Positions 1 through 9,088 of a stretch of DNA of 26,096 bases are shown in pieces; the stretch's first letter is position 1; every line of letters starts with the position of its first letter. The translations under genes were made by a program, and so were the position numbers. This DNA comes from a virus, in IMG/VR virus record IMGVR_UViG_3300027805_000077, positions 1-26,096 of that record; one strand, 5' to 3'. The notes below the pieces were generated by a model. That model had not been told where the DNA came from and made no database searches. It saw only the letters and a list, made by a program, of their open reading frames with translations.

Positions 1-848
1 AGCGCACAACGACCGGCGTTGTTGGCGGCGCAAGCAGCGGCGCAGCACTTGGCGCAGGAATAGGATCGTTTGTTCCAGTAGTCGGCACAGCCGTCGGCGC
101 TGTAATTGGCGGAGTTGTTGGCGCAATAGCCGGCCTCGCTGGCGACAAGTTCGGAAGCTCAAAAGGCAAAAGCCAAGTAATGCGCGATGGCATCCGTAAG
201 GTTTTGAAAGACGGCAAGATCCTCGATGAGAATTACCAAGGCACTCTCGCCGACGGCAGCAAATACGACTTCGGGCAGGACGGCTCTAAGCTCAAATGGA
301 AGGAGATCGACAAGGTAGCCGCGGAGAATAAGAACGCATGGGAAGCCGCGGTCCCTATGGGCGACGCTATGGCCGCCGGGTATGGGTTCGTCGGGCAGAA
401 CGCAAGCGACGTCAATATCATGTACTCAAAGGCCGCGGTGAGTAACGCTAACAACAACCCCGAGGTGGCGCAGGCGAATATGCGCCACTTTGCGAAACAG
501 CAGGGGCTGACGTACGACGGAATCAAACAGAAGCTCGACGAGGCAAAAAGAGACGGCCGGATCGACGAGTCACAATACAATTATTACATCGGCGGCGCGC
601 GGGCGTTATTTCCGGAGGCGTCACCGCAGGCGCCCCAGATGCAGAAGCAAGCACCCGGAGCGGGACCGGTGGTTAATGCCGCCCCTCCTCCTGGTACGCC
701 GGGAGCACCGGCAGCAGCGCCCGCGCCGGCTCTACCAGCTCGCAGCAGGACATCTTCGCCTGGGATTGATCTGCAAGGTCGCCGCATAAACTACAACGTT
801 GACATGGGCAAGCAGCTTGCAAACAGGTTTAACCGCAGGGGCAGATAG
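1..848 (+). CDS. Internal/ejection-type virion protein with glycine zipper (5' partial)
   Basis: The reading frame is open from base 3, so the gene begins upstream of the window; the ATG at 180 is internal and not the real start. The first ~50 visible residues are a glycine- and alanine-rich hydrophobic stretch with repeated small-xxx-small spacing (for example GAGIGSFVPVVGTAVGAVIG), a glycine zipper typical of phage proteins that insert into or cross membranes during DNA ejection. A charged soluble middle follows, then a Pro/Ala-rich linker (roughly bases 620-740) and a basic tail ending NRFNRRGR. The TAG stop overlaps the GTG of the next gene by one base. The position at the head of a run of large virion genes suggests a pilot or internal virion protein. 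Function is inferred from composition and context; no enzymatic domain is visible. Confidence 0.7.
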   Translation, partial: RTTTGVVGGASSGAALGAGIGSFVPVVGTAVGAVIGGVVGAIAGLAGDKFGSSKGKSQVMRDGIRKVLKDGKILDENYQGTLADGSKYDFGQDGSKLKWKEIDKVAAENKNAWEAAVPMGDAMAAGYGFVGQNASDVNIMYSKAAVSNANNNPEVAQANMRHFAKQQGLTYDGIKQKLDEAKRDGRIDESQYNYYIGGARALFPEASPQAPQMQKQAPGAGPVVNAAPPPGTPGAPAAAPAPALPARSRTSSPGIDLQGRRINYNVDMGKQLANRFNRRGR

Positions 849-2425
849 TGGCAAACGTTGGGATACCTCTCCCACCACCGTTTAAGGGGCAAAATGACCT
901 CCTCCCGACGTTCTCGTTGGAGAACCCCTATTGCGTGAAAATGCAGAATTTCACCACGGATCGGGGCATCATGAGCCTTCGAAAGGGGAATAAAAAGTTT
1001 GCGCAAGTAACATCTGGCGCCCCTATCGCTCTATGCCTCGCCGGCTACGGCAGCAAGTTGTTCATGCTCGTAGACGACACCACCTCAAGGCTTAGATTTT
1101 ACGAGATACAGACCGGGACGCCTGTTTCCGTTCACACTACAGGCGCAAGCGGCGGCGGCGATAAGGAGATACAAACCCTCTTTTTCAACAAGTACCTCAT
1201 GTTTTTCGGCGACGGTACTCTCACCTCGGTGGGACCGCAGTACTACAACGGGAGCGCCTGGGGAACGCTTGGTTATACGTTTGACGTGGGCTTCACGCCG
1301 TTTGGCGGGGCGGTTTACAAAAACCGGGCGTACATCATCAACCGAGGCACGGCACAGTATGCATACAGCGGAATAGACGCCATAGCCGGCGCAACGACGA
1401 CCGTCGATCTAAGCACTGTCATCTCCGAAAACGGCTCTCTTTACGGCATTAAATCTATCTCGCTCTCGGAGAACGTCACGCAGCAAAACGTGTTAGCGTT
1501 TGTATTCAGCAGCGGCGAGATCATGGTGTATGGCGGTAGCTATCCTAACTCAGAGTCGTGGAGCCTGTCGGCCCGGCTTAAAACCTCGGGGTTGCTCTAC
1601 ACGGGCGCAGCAATAGACGCCAAGGGCGACTCGTTTCTTCTCACGCAAAGCGAGATCCTGTCTCTTCGAAACCTCATTGCAAAGGGGTACGATTCAGAGG
1701 CAAAAGAGGGTATCGGCGCCACCATCGGCACCCGGTGGAAGCAGATCATCAAGGCACTCACAGCGTACGGAGGATCGGCGATCACCTATATCCGAGGAGT
1801 TTACGACGATGCAAACGATCGGCTGATCATCTCCCTGCCCTACTACGTTGACCCCACCACCTCGCAGGTGCAAAACGGCATTCATCAACTTATCTATGAC
1901 TTCACGCTAGGCTCCTGGTTTGAGTTTTACCAGAGCATAGAGGCGGCGGTAACGTCCTCGATGACTTCCTCTATTACTTACTGGAACGGGGATACGTTTA
2001 TCCTTACAGATGCAGGCGACGGCGTGACTGACTATGCGACGGCGCATAAGCTCGAGAACACCACCAACTATCTCGACGACAATATCAAGACCGGCACCTC
2101 GGGGATCTCTTTTCAGGTAATATCGGCACCGCATCCGCTCAACCGTTACGGCGTGATCACCACGGCTGGCCTCGAGGTATTCATGAAAAGTGATCTCTAT
2201 AGCACTATCAACTTTCGCCTCATCGGGGATCTTGGCGCTCGGCAAACAGAACAGCAAAAGACGACCGGCAACGGAACAAACGTCACCAAAACGTTCGTAA
2301 ACATAGGCATCGAATCAAACCTAGTTCAATACGACATTAGCGGCGTCTCAACGACCTCAAGCGTTGGCATTGAAATTTACGGCACGAATCTTTGGGTAAA
2401 TCCCTCAACAGGAGTTGCGCGATAA
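848..2425 (+). CDS. Propeller-like virion structural protein (possible P22 gp10-type tail hub)
   Basis: 525 residues from a GTG whose first base is the last base of the upstream TAG. The N-terminus (PLPPPFKGQNDLLPTFSLEN, then a segment with RKG) resembles the opening of podovirus tail proteins of the P22 gp10 packaged-DNA-stabilization kind, where short repeated beta blades follow. Along the protein there are repeated hydrophobic-aromatic strands alternating with Gly/Asn/Asp turns (LFMLVDD, YLMFFGDG, RAYIINRG, RLIISLPYY, DTFILTDAGDG), consistent with a beta-propeller. No signal peptide or membrane segment is visible. The stop TAA overlaps the next ATG (TAATG). The structural-protein call is well supported by context; the specific gp10 analogy is from family memory and less certain. 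Confidence 0.6.
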   Translation: MANVGIPLPPPFKGQNDLLPTFSLENPYCVKMQNFTTDRGIMSLRKGNKKFAQVTSGAPIALCLAGYGSKLFMLVDDTTSRLRFYEIQTGTPVSVHTTGASGGGDKEIQTLFFNKYLMFFGDGTLTSVGPQYYNGSAWGTLGYTFDVGFTPFGGAVYKNRAYIINRGTAQYAYSGIDAIAGATTTVDLSTVISENGSLYGIKSISLSENVTQQNVLAFVFSSGEIMVYGGSYPNSESWSLSARLKTSGLLYTGAAIDAKGDSFLLTQSEILSLRNLIAKGYDSEAKEGIGATIGTRWKQIIKALTAYGGSAITYIRGVYDDANDRLIISLPYYVDPTTSQVQNGIHQLIYDFTLGSWFEFYQSIEAAVTSSMTSSITYWNGDTFILTDAGDGVTDYATAHKLENTTNYLDDNIKTGTSGISFQVISAPHPLNRYGVITTAGLEVFMKSDLYSTINFRLIGDLGARQTEQQKTTGNGTNVTKTFVNIGIESNLVQYDISGVSTTSSVGIEIYGTNLWVNPSTGVAR

Positions 2426-3996
2426 TGGCGAAGAAATTCATCAAGACCAAATACGGGACGAAAATAAACGTCGAGGGGCTGACGGATGAGCAGATCAAAA
2501 AGGTTCGCTCTATCGCCGAGGACAATGGAGCCTATGGCGCAAAGGGCGCAGCACTGGCAAACGAACTGCGTACCAAGAACGAGGGGATAGCGAAAACGCA
2601 GCAGCAGCCGACCCCTGCCGGAGTTGTAAAAACGCAGCCGGTTGGGGCTCCGGTAGTTATAGGCGCCGGCACTCAGGGCGCAGGCGCCCCCTCTCCCGAG
2701 CTAAAAACCCAGGGAGCGGCAGCGAGCGGCGGCACTCCGGCAGGCGCTCCGCCAAGACCAAAGACCATCAAGACGAAATACGGCACCGTTATTAACGTCG
2801 AGGGGCTGACGGACGAGCAGATAAAAAAGGTTCGCTCTATCGCCGAGGACAAAGGCGCATATGGCACCAAGGGCGCCGCCCTGGCAAAGGAGCTACAGGC
2901 GAAGAATAAGAAAAAGCAGGAACAGCCGGCACCAAATCCAGATCCCAACCCGAACCCAAATCCAGATGCGGGAGGAACGGATAAGGGACCAGGGGCGGGG
3001 CCGATTGAAAAGAAGCTCGGCGATCTTGGCGTTAAAAAGGACGGAACCATTGACGGCGCAAAGGCGGGCGACGTGCTTGTGACGGCGGAAAACTCGGACG
3101 CATCGCGCACCTTCAATATGAACAATCCCGGAAGGCAGCGCGATGCCTTTGGAAATGAAAGGATTGTGACCATTGATCCAAAAACGGGAGAAGTATCAAC
3201 AGAAGTTCAACTTGGCAGGACGGGCAGCGCGGCAGTCAATTATGTAGACGGCTCCATAACCAACGCGGATAGGGCCGGAGATGTAAACCTCGACAATGAG
3301 ATCGGCAAGGTCAATAAGAATACCATGGATCTCTCGGGTGCTCCTCGCATCTTGGAAAGCGACGACGTGCGCACCGAGGCGCAGAAGGTCGGCGATGCTA
3401 ATTACAACTTCCTGACGCGTAATTTCGAGCGGGACAAGCGCCGGGAGCTCGAGGCGACCAAGCAGGAGTTGGCAAACCGAGGTATTCCGATAGACTTCGG
3501 CAACGCTGATTCTATGTGGAATAAGGCGGTAGGCTCGATAGATCAGAAGTATTCAGATGCCGACCTAGCCGCCTCCAACCAGGCGCTCATGTCGCGCGAT
3601 CAGAGCATGACAACCCTTGCCGGCGTGCAGAACACGGCGCGCGATGCGTTCGTCAAAAGCGCGCAAGCAGAGTTTGACGCAACCAACACAACGGCTAGAG
3701 ATTCTGCAGCGCTCAAAACAACGCAGGCAACGGCAGCGCAAAATCAGCTCACGAATGCCCTCGGCGCAGCCGGAGTCACAACCGGCGACTTTACCGCATA
3801 CGCTGGCGGGTCGGTCGATAACTCCGGGCAGCTTGCCAACCTCATCGGACAGATGAGCGATGCCGAGCTTGCCCGGTACGGCATCGACAAGGATTACGCG
3901 GCCAAGATGAAGGCAATAGCCGCACAGGGAAGAAACAGCGGTGGTGGCGGTGGTAGCAGTAACGGCGGGTTTGCAATTGGAGGAGTAGCACCATGA
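2425..3996 (+). CDS. Virion protein with duplicated N-terminal motif and long helical C-terminal half
   Basis: 523 residues from the ATG at 2425, preceded by AGGAG at 2410-2414. An upstream in-frame ATG at 2392 lies inside the previous gene and lacks a comparable ribosome site, so 2425 is preferred. The N-terminal third carries two nearly identical ~43-residue copies of a motif with core GLTDEQIKKVRSIAED followed by GAYG.KGAALA.EL, separated by a Pro/Ala/Gly-rich linker and followed by an Asn-Pro/Asp-Pro run near 2935-2970. The second half is rich in Ala, Gln and Asp, mostly helical in appearance, with a Gly-rich segment (GGGGGSS) near the end. Flanking genes are probable ejection proteins, so this is likely an internal or tail-associated virion protein. 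No catalytic motif is seen. Confidence 0.65.
   Translation: MAKKFIKTKYGTKINVEGLTDEQIKKVRSIAEDNGAYGAKGAALANELRTKNEGIAKTQQQPTPAGVVKTQPVGAPVVIGAGTQGAGAPSPELKTQGAAASGGTPAGAPPRPKTIKTKYGTVINVEGLTDEQIKKVRSIAEDKGAYGTKGAALAKELQAKNKKKQEQPAPNPDPNPNPNPDAGGTDKGPGAGPIEKKLGDLGVKKDGTIDGAKAGDVLVTAENSDASRTFNMNNPGRQRDAFGNERIVTIDPKTGEVSTEVQLGRTGSAAVNYVDGSITNADRAGDVNLDNEIGKVNKNTMDLSGAPRILESDDVRTEAQKVGDANYNFLTRNFERDKRRELEATKQELANRGIPIDFGNADSMWNKAVGSIDQKYSDADLAASNQALMSRDQSMTTLAGVQNTARDAFVKSAQAEFDATNTTARDSAALKTTQATAAQNQLTNALGAAGVTTGDFTAYAGGSVDNSGQLANLIGQMSDAELARYGIDKDYAAKMKAIAAQGRNSGGGGGSSNGGFAIGGVAP
2441..2896 (+). repeat. In-gene duplication: two ~129-bp direct copies, 327 bp apart
   Basis: Copy 1 spans about 2441-2569 and copy 2 about 2768-2896. 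The spacing of 327 bp is 109 codons, so the frame is kept. The core is almost identical at DNA level, including synonymous positions (three differences in the 60 bases starting ACGTCGAGGGG), which points to a recent or gene-converted duplication. Confidence 0.85.
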
Positions 3997-5105
3997 GCCC
4001 AAACAATTTCCCCGTTCTCGGGTATGACGACCTGAAAACGTTCCAGGGCAACGTCTCAAAAGACAACTTCATGCTGAACCTTGGCCCGGCTCTTAGCGGC
4101 GCCAAGTTCAATATGAGCACGTGGTCCCCTGAAACGCGGGCAACGACCTCCTTTGCGCAAGGGTTCCTCGGCGCAATCCTTCAAGGGTTGGGGCAAAACC
4201 AGGTGGCAGAGCAAACACGGCAAGCAGCCGCCCTTCTTCCCCTCCTCTATTCAAATCCCGACTCGGTGCAGATGCCCGAGGGTATGGATGCTGACGCCTT
4301 CGAATCCCTTCGAGGAGCGGCGCAGCTCACCAAGCTACAGCAGCAGGCATACCGACAACAGGCGACGCAGGAGCTCTACAACGACCTGTTCAAGGCAGGG
4401 GCTATTGAGTCACTGAAGGCCGATGCCGGGGCAAACGCAGCCGGCACCGAGGCATTCAACAAAGTCGTGGGCGAGAACAAGGCGTGGGACGCTATCCGCA
4501 ACATGAGCGCTGGCGAGAGCGTCATGGGCGAGCCTACCAACCCGAAAGATCCGCGCTATCAGGTAAACCAGGACCGGATAAAAAACGCCGACGACCTACG
4601 AAAGCAGCTCGAGACGAAAACGACTGACTTTGCAAACGTTCTCAAGGCTGCCGATGCCATATCGGGCGCTCTAAAAGACTACGGGCGCGTGAGCGATCAG
4701 GAGCTCGTCCGGTACTCTATCCAGATGATCGAGCCGGGCATGGCCGTTCGAGAAGGCGAACAAGCCGCTATTGCTAACAGCCAATCCCTACCGGATGCGT
4801 GGAAATCGCAGCTCAAAGGCGCGTTGGACGGTAGCAGCACCCTCGGCTCGGATGTTCGAGACGGCATCTCCCGGCTGGCGAGTCGCGCCTATAACTCGCA
4901 GCGGCGCGTATACGATAAGGCGGTGACGTACTACGACACCCTGGCATCGTCGCGCGGGCTCCTCGGCGAGGGGCAATCCTTGTCGTACTTAGGGGAGGCG
5001 CCTGACGCCGAAACCATCTTCGGAAGCGTCCCGGTAGCACCAGGACCAAGCGCGGCAGCAGTAGTGAAGGGACCAGACGGCAACCTGTATCAAATAGTGG
5101 ATTAG
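3993..5105 (+). CDS. Probable internal virion / ejection protein
   Basis: 370 residues starting at an ATG that overlaps the upstream TGA (ATGA), with GGAGGA at 3979-3985 as ribosome site. After ~60 N-terminal residues there is a Gln/Ala-rich, mostly helical region (GFLGAILQGLGQNQ, RGAAQLTKLQQQAYRQQA) and further amphipathic helices; the C-terminus is Pro/Ala-rich and ends PDGNLYQIVD. No transmembrane segment or enzymatic motif is visible. The gene sits in a tightly overlapping run with the glycine-zipper and transglycosylase-bearing virion genes, so a role in the injected protein set is inferred. I do not recognise a specific family. Confidence 0.6.
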   Translation: MSPNNFPVLGYDDLKTFQGNVSKDNFMLNLGPALSGAKFNMSTWSPETRATTSFAQGFLGAILQGLGQNQVAEQTRQAAALLPLLYSNPDSVQMPEGMDADAFESLRGAAQLTKLQQQAYRQQATQELYNDLFKAGAIESLKADAGANAAGTEAFNKVVGENKAWDAIRNMSAGESVMGEPTNPKDPRYQVNQDRIKNADDLRKQLETKTTDFANVLKAADAISGALKDYGRVSDQELVRYSIQMIEPGMAVREGEQAAIANSQSLPDAWKSQLKGALDGSSTLGSDVRDGISRLASRAYNSQRRVYDKAVTYYDTLASSRGLLGEGQSLSYLGEAPDAETIFGSVPVAPGPSAAAVVKGPDGNLYQIVD

Positions 5106-7904
5106 ATGGCACCGATACCGATAACTCGAGCGGAGTATGAGGCAAAGTTTGGCGGCGTAGCGGCACCGGCGGCAACGCCTATTCCAATTAGCCGCGCCGA
5201 CTTTGAGGCGAAGTTTAGCCCGGCAGCAGCCTCGGTGCCGTCGATATGGAGCGATCCTATCGACGCGCTTACGTCCTATGACTGGTGGACGACTCGACCC
5301 GATGGGTCGCGCTCCGGAGTTGTTGGGCCGGTGCTGGCAGCCGGGCAAGGCTTAACGCTTGGCACTTTGGATGAGGTTGCAGCGGGCGGTAACGCCCTTC
5401 TAGACCGAATATTCAGCGGCGTTCCTCTCTCAGAGGCGTACGATCAGCGGCTTGAGCAGACGCGCGGGGTGCTCAAGGATTATCAGGAAACAAGCCCAGG
5501 GCAGGCGTTCGCGTTGGAGCTCCTTGGCGGGGCAAACCTACCGATTAAGAGTGCAATCGGTGAAAAGACCGGCCTAGTAGCAAAAACAGCACAAGCAGCA
5601 AAAGAAGGCGGCACCCTCGGGGCTCTCTACGGATACGGCACCGGCGAAGGCGGAGCCTTGGAGCGCGCGAAAGATGCTGCAATCGGCGGAGGCGTTGGCG
5701 CCGGTGCGGGCGCGGTGCTCACTCCGGTGGTTGAGGGTAGCATACGGGGTGCGCAGTGGCTTGCAGATAAGGCCGTCGAGCTCGGTATCACGCCAAAGGC
5801 TTTAGTTGACGATCTGGCCAATAATTTATTTAGCGGCGCGGCAAGTTCAGAGCGTGGATCGTGGAGCCCTCGACCAACCGGGGAAGGCTACACCGCCGCC
5901 GAGTTAGCGGTAGCTCGAGAGCTAAAGAATACAGCACCGGAGAAGATAGCCGGGGCGCTCGATGAGATGAGATCGGCGGTAGGTGATGACATTCCGCTAT
6001 TCCTGCCGGAGGCGGTCGAGTCGCCTAAGGTATTCCGAAACGCTCGATTCATCGCCAACTACGAGCCATCAATGGAGATGGCAGGGCGCGCCATTAAGGA
6101 TCGTGCCGATGATGCTGCCGCTCGAGTAGTCGGCGCTCTCGATAGCGTATCCACCGACGTGGACACGTTCTCGGGCGCTTCGCGTTTTGTAGGTGCTGCA
6201 GACGACATCATAAAGGCAGCGGAAACCAGGCGCGAGGAGATCGCCAAGCCTCTCTATGGTGCAGCCTACTCGGAGATGCCGGAAATCAACAACCCGGCGC
6301 TCACCGAGCTATTAGACAAGGACAAGGTATTGCAGAAGGCTATCAATAGCGTGAAGCAAACCGCCAACAATGCCGATCTGCCGGACAACTCAACCGAGCT
6401 CCTGGTAAAAGCCCGCGCCGAGATTGGCAACCTTATCGAATCGGCAAAGGCTCAAGGGCTTGGACGAAAGGCGCGCGACCTGACGGACACTTACGGGCGA
6501 CTAAATGACATCCTTCACGACGGCAGCAAAAACCCGCTCAAGGTGGCGGATGAAGCCTACCAGGTAGCATCGAAGGGCATCGAGGCGCTTAACGATACTT
6601 TCCTCAGTAACCTTCAACGGATCTCCCCGGACAAGATTCAGAACGTCGGGCAGATTTTCAGCCTACCGGCGCAACGCATCGAGCAGCTCAAAGATACGTT
6701 TGTTGCAGCGGGCAAAGAGGCAGAGTGGAACGCCGGCGTTCGTTCGTTCCTGCAAAACTCTATTGAAGGGACGACCGACGGGCGCAATTTTACCCTGAAA
6801 CTTACCGGCAATAGTATCGCTCGAGATAAGCTACGGGCAGCCCTCGGTGATAGCTACGACGACATCGCGCGACGGCTCGACCTCGAAAATAGGATGTTCG
6901 ACGGCCGCAATAGGTACAACGCGGGATCGACAACGGTCGGCAACCTCAACGAGCAGCAACAGTTTGGCAAGGAAACGACCGCCCTTGCAAAAGGTGTGGT
7001 AGATGGAAAGGTGCGAGAGGTGCTCGCAAAACTGTTCTCTGACGATATACCGGACGAGCTCGCACAGGGTATTGCAGAAATTTATTTCAATCCTCGAGCC
7101 GGCGCCGATACCTTAGGGCGCATCCAGCCGCTTCTCGACGCCTACGGAAAGAACAAATCGGTTGCCGATGCGGTTAGTGCGTTGGGGGGGCTGGCTACTT
7201 CTCGAGGCGCTGCAGTCGGTCGAGAAGAGCTTGAAAGCCTTTCCGGATTAAGCCGTCAAGCTCGTCCGAAAGCCAATTCTGCCGAGCCACAAAGAACAGG
7301 ATCAAAAACAGAAGGCAGTTCGTCAAAACCTGCGACCCCGCAAGAGCAAGCAAAAAATCCAGCCACCGATCAAGATCGGTCCTCTGGGACTCAACTAAAG
7401 AACGGTGGAAAGATTCAGCCGACATATACGGACAACGATAACCTGTTTAACGACCTATTTGAAAGGGCAGACATGCGCAACGTGAAGGACGTCGAAGCAG
7501 AGATTGATCGCGATTCCTACCTTTCCGCTCTCTACGAAGCCGAAAGCGGCAGGAATCCGCAGGCTAAAAACCCAAAATCGACGGCATCGGGCGGGTTTCA
7601 ATTCATAAAGCGCACGGCGGCATCGCTTGGCCTTAAAGATCCGTTCGATCTCGACGAGTCGCTGACGGCAGTCAGGAAGCTCACAGACGAACACAAACGC
7701 CTGTTTGGCGATGATCCGGCGGTGCTGTACTCGGCGCACTATCTTGGATCAACCCTCCTCCGCAAGGTACAGCGGGGCGCCACGCTTACAGCCAAGGAGC
7801 AGGGGATCGTTGATTCGTTGGTTCAGAAGGCGCTGCCCCGCTTCATGCGGATCTATAACAAAGTGACCAAGACGAGCTCGGGTGGCGGGCAGGTGGAAGC
7901 ATGA
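5106..7904 (+). CDS. Large ejection protein with C-terminal lytic transglycosylase-like domain
   Basis: 932 residues; the ATG directly follows the upstream TAG. The N-terminus has a tandem motif (PITRAEYEAKF, then PISRADFEAKF) in an Ala/Pro-rich context. A glycine-rich stretch around residues 160-212 (including AAIGGGVGAGAGAVL) resembles a membrane-active zipper. A long helical middle follows, then a low-complexity linker near 720-780. The C-terminal ~125 residues carry the SLT/lysozyme-like signature: YEAESGRNP, with Glu813 the likely catalytic acid in E-S-G, then KNPKSTASGGFQF and a later YSAHYLG. This layout matches podovirus internal proteins that open the peptidoglycan locally during DNA entry (as in T7 gp16, where the enzymatic domain is at the other end). 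The enzymatic call rests on the motif; activity is untested. Confidence 0.75.
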   Translation: MAPIPITRAEYEAKFGGVAAPAATPIPISRADFEAKFSPAAASVPSIWSDPIDALTSYDWWTTRPDGSRSGVVGPVLAAGQGLTLGTLDEVAAGGNALLDRIFSGVPLSEAYDQRLEQTRGVLKDYQETSPGQAFALELLGGANLPIKSAIGEKTGLVAKTAQAAKEGGTLGALYGYGTGEGGALERAKDAAIGGGVGAGAGAVLTPVVEGSIRGAQWLADKAVELGITPKALVDDLANNLFSGAASSERGSWSPRPTGEGYTAAELAVARELKNTAPEKIAGALDEMRSAVGDDIPLFLPEAVESPKVFRNARFIANYEPSMEMAGRAIKDRADDAAARVVGALDSVSTDVDTFSGASRFVGAADDIIKAAETRREEIAKPLYGAAYSEMPEINNPALTELLDKDKVLQKAINSVKQTANNADLPDNSTELLVKARAEIGNLIESAKAQGLGRKARDLTDTYGRLNDILHDGSKNPLKVADEAYQVASKGIEALNDTFLSNLQRISPDKIQNVGQIFSLPAQRIEQLKDTFVAAGKEAEWNAGVRSFLQNSIEGTTDGRNFTLKLTGNSIARDKLRAALGDSYDDIARRLDLENRMFDGRNRYNAGSTTVGNLNEQQQFGKETTALAKGVVDGKVREVLAKLFSDDIPDELAQGIAEIYFNPRAGADTLGRIQPLLDAYGKNKSVADAVSALGGLATSRGAAVGREELESLSGLSRQARPKANSAEPQRTGSKTEGSSSKPATPQEQAKNPATDQDRSSGTQLKNGGKIQPTYTDNDNLFNDLFERADMRNVKDVEAEIDRDSYLSALYEAESGRNPQAKNPKSTASGGFQFIKRTAASLGLKDPFDLDESLTAVRKLTDEHKRLFGDDPAVLYSAHYLGSTLLRKVQRGATLTAKEQGIVDSLVQKALPRFMRIYNKVTKTSSGGGQVEA

Positions 7905-8266
7905 CCGATCCGATCCGTACCTACGAAATAAGCGGCGAGGTTTGTAAGTTGCAGTGCAAGGCGGTTTCGGTAGCCGTGAGCAATAACGCAACAGTGATCG
8001 CGGCTATAACAGGACGCAAAATCCGCATCATGGGTTTTGTACTTCAAGGAGATGGCGGCGTTTCTAAGATTACGTTTAAGGACGGCAGCGGAGGAGCAAC
8101 GCTTTTCGGTCCGATAACGGTGCCGTCTAGTGCTTCCCCGAGTCAGTTGGCGCTCGGAATTACGACGCCGGGATACTTCGAAACCTCCTCGGGTGTTGGC
8201 CTGTTTGCGGATGTCGTCACCACCGCGGCAAACATGAACGTTTTCTATATTGATTACAAGGCATGA
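7901..8266 (+). CDS. Small beta-rich phage protein, probably virion-associated
   Basis: 121 residues; ATG overlaps the upstream TGA by four bases and follows AGGTGG. The sequence reads as alternating beta strands with Gly/Ser/Asp turns (GRKIRIMGFVLQGDGG, KITFKDGSGGATLFGPI, GYFETSSGVGLFADV, MNVFYIDYKA). This pattern is common in short phage proteins of unknown function encoded near tail or lysis genes, predicted to be beta-sandwiches. No signal peptide is present. It is the last gene before two membrane proteins. Function unknown; a structural role is inferred only from fold-like composition and position. Confidence 0.6.
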   Translation: MTDPIRTYEISGEVCKLQCKAVSVAVSNNATVIAAITGRKIRIMGFVLQGDGGVSKITFKDGSGGATLFGPITVPSSASPSQLALGITTPGYFETSSGVGLFADVVTTAANMNVFYIDYKA

Positions 8267-8598
8267 TGCACAGCCAAAACGGACACGACAAGCATACGCA
8301 TTGCCCGTTCTGGGATGAGTGGCGTGAGCACAAATCCAGGGCGCTCGAGACGGTCGGACGCGTTGAGGCGATAGAAGCAACACTTGTGCGCGTAGCCGAA
8401 AACCTCAACCACCTGGCAACCCTGCCGGCAATCCTCGACCGCCTCGTTGAATCGGCTACCGGGCGCGACCATGTACCAACGCGGGTTGTGCTCCTCATCG
8501 TTGGCGCGATGAGCGGCGTGGTCCTTGGCCTTGTGTTCGTTGTTGTGTTCCTTCTTACCGGCGAAAGCGCCGGGTGGATAAACTCGTTGCATAGGTAG
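8263..8598 (+). CDS. Coiled-coil protein with C-terminal membrane anchor (XhlA-like topology)
   Basis: 111 residues; ATG overlaps the upstream TGA (ATGATG; a second ATG at 8266 is also possible). Residues ~24-65 form an amphipathic helix with heptad-like Leu/Val/Ala spacing (VGRVEAIEATLVRVAENLNHL), and residues ~75-99 are one strongly hydrophobic transmembrane segment followed by a short tail. The N-terminus has His/Cys residues (HDKHTHCPFW) that could bind metal. A coiled coil plus single C-terminal anchor is the layout of XhlA-type haemolysin/holin helper proteins, and the next gene is a holin-like protein, so a lysis role is plausible. An alternative is an unrelated membrane-anchored accessory protein. 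Confidence 0.55.
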   Translation: MMHSQNGHDKHTHCPFWDEWREHKSRALETVGRVEAIEATLVRVAENLNHLATLPAILDRLVESATGRDHVPTRVVLLIVGAMSGVVLGLVFVVVFLLTGESAGWINSLHR

Positions 8599-8602
8599 AA
8601 AT

Positions 8603-8815
8603 ATGAATACAAAACCTTTGATTGCATCCAAATCATTCTGGGGAGCGTTGATCGCCCTCCTCCCTGCCGCATCTGACACCGTACAGCAGCTTTTAGGCTC
8701 GGGTTTCCTACCGCCCCAGGTCACACCATGGCTCGCAGGTGCGGGCGCGTTGTTGGCGCTCCTAGGGCGCGTTACAGCGACCTCGCAAATCAGTGGGGTG
8801 TTGAGCTCTAAGTAG
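8603..8815 (+). CDS. Probable holin
   Basis: 70 residues. Two hydrophobic segments (about residues 12-22 and 41-54) are separated by a short polar loop with a Pro pair, and the end reads GRVTATSQISGVLSSK. The SKSFWGALIALL opening and the GRVTAT close recur in small phage holin-like proteins encoded next to lysis genes. The start ATG at 8603 has a modest GGTAGAA upstream. The TAG stop is immediately followed by the ATG of the nuclease gene. It would form the inner-membrane lesion at the end of infection. No canonical endolysin lies beside it on this strand. Confidence 0.6.
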   Translation: MNTKPLIASKSFWGALIALLPAASDTVQQLLGSGFLPPQVTPWLAGAGALLALLGRVTATSQISGVLSSK

Positions 8816-9088
8816 ATGCGCCGCGCCGCTCGAGTCGATGCCAACCACAAAGAGATCGCCGACGGCTTGCGTGCCGTTGGGCGGTCGGTGTTGTCGCTCC
8901 ATCGGCTCGGGCAGGATGCGCCGGATCTCCTCGTCGGGAACGGGGATCACAACATCCTCGTTGAAGTTAAAACCGCACGGGGTAAACTGTCCGACGGGCA
9001 GAAGGCGTTTTTCGAGTGGTGGCGCGGTCCTCGAGCGGTTGTGCGCAGCCTCGAGGAGGCGATAGAGGCGACCTCACCCAAGCACTGA
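8816..9088 (+). CDS. PD-(D/E)XK nuclease (VRR-NUC-like)
   Basis: 90 residues starting directly after the holin stop. The full motif set is visible: Glu13 in an N-terminal helix (NHKEIADGLRAVG), Asp37 in APDLLVG, and Glu50-Val-Lys52 in ILVEVKTARG, followed by SDGQKAFFEWW and a final VVRSLEEAIE. This is the compact VRR-NUC/Holliday-resolvase-like arrangement seen in many phages, acting on branched or damaged DNA; a role in resolving replicative or packaging intermediates is inferred. Its UGA stop is formed by the first three nucleotides of the downstream tRNA, so RNase P cleavage of a shared transcript would remove the stop codon from the mRNA. Confidence 0.85.
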   Translation: MRRAARVDANHKEIADGLRAVGRSVLSLHRLGQDAPDLLVGNGDHNILVEVKTARGKLSDGQKAFFEWWRGPRAVVRSLEEAIEATSPKH

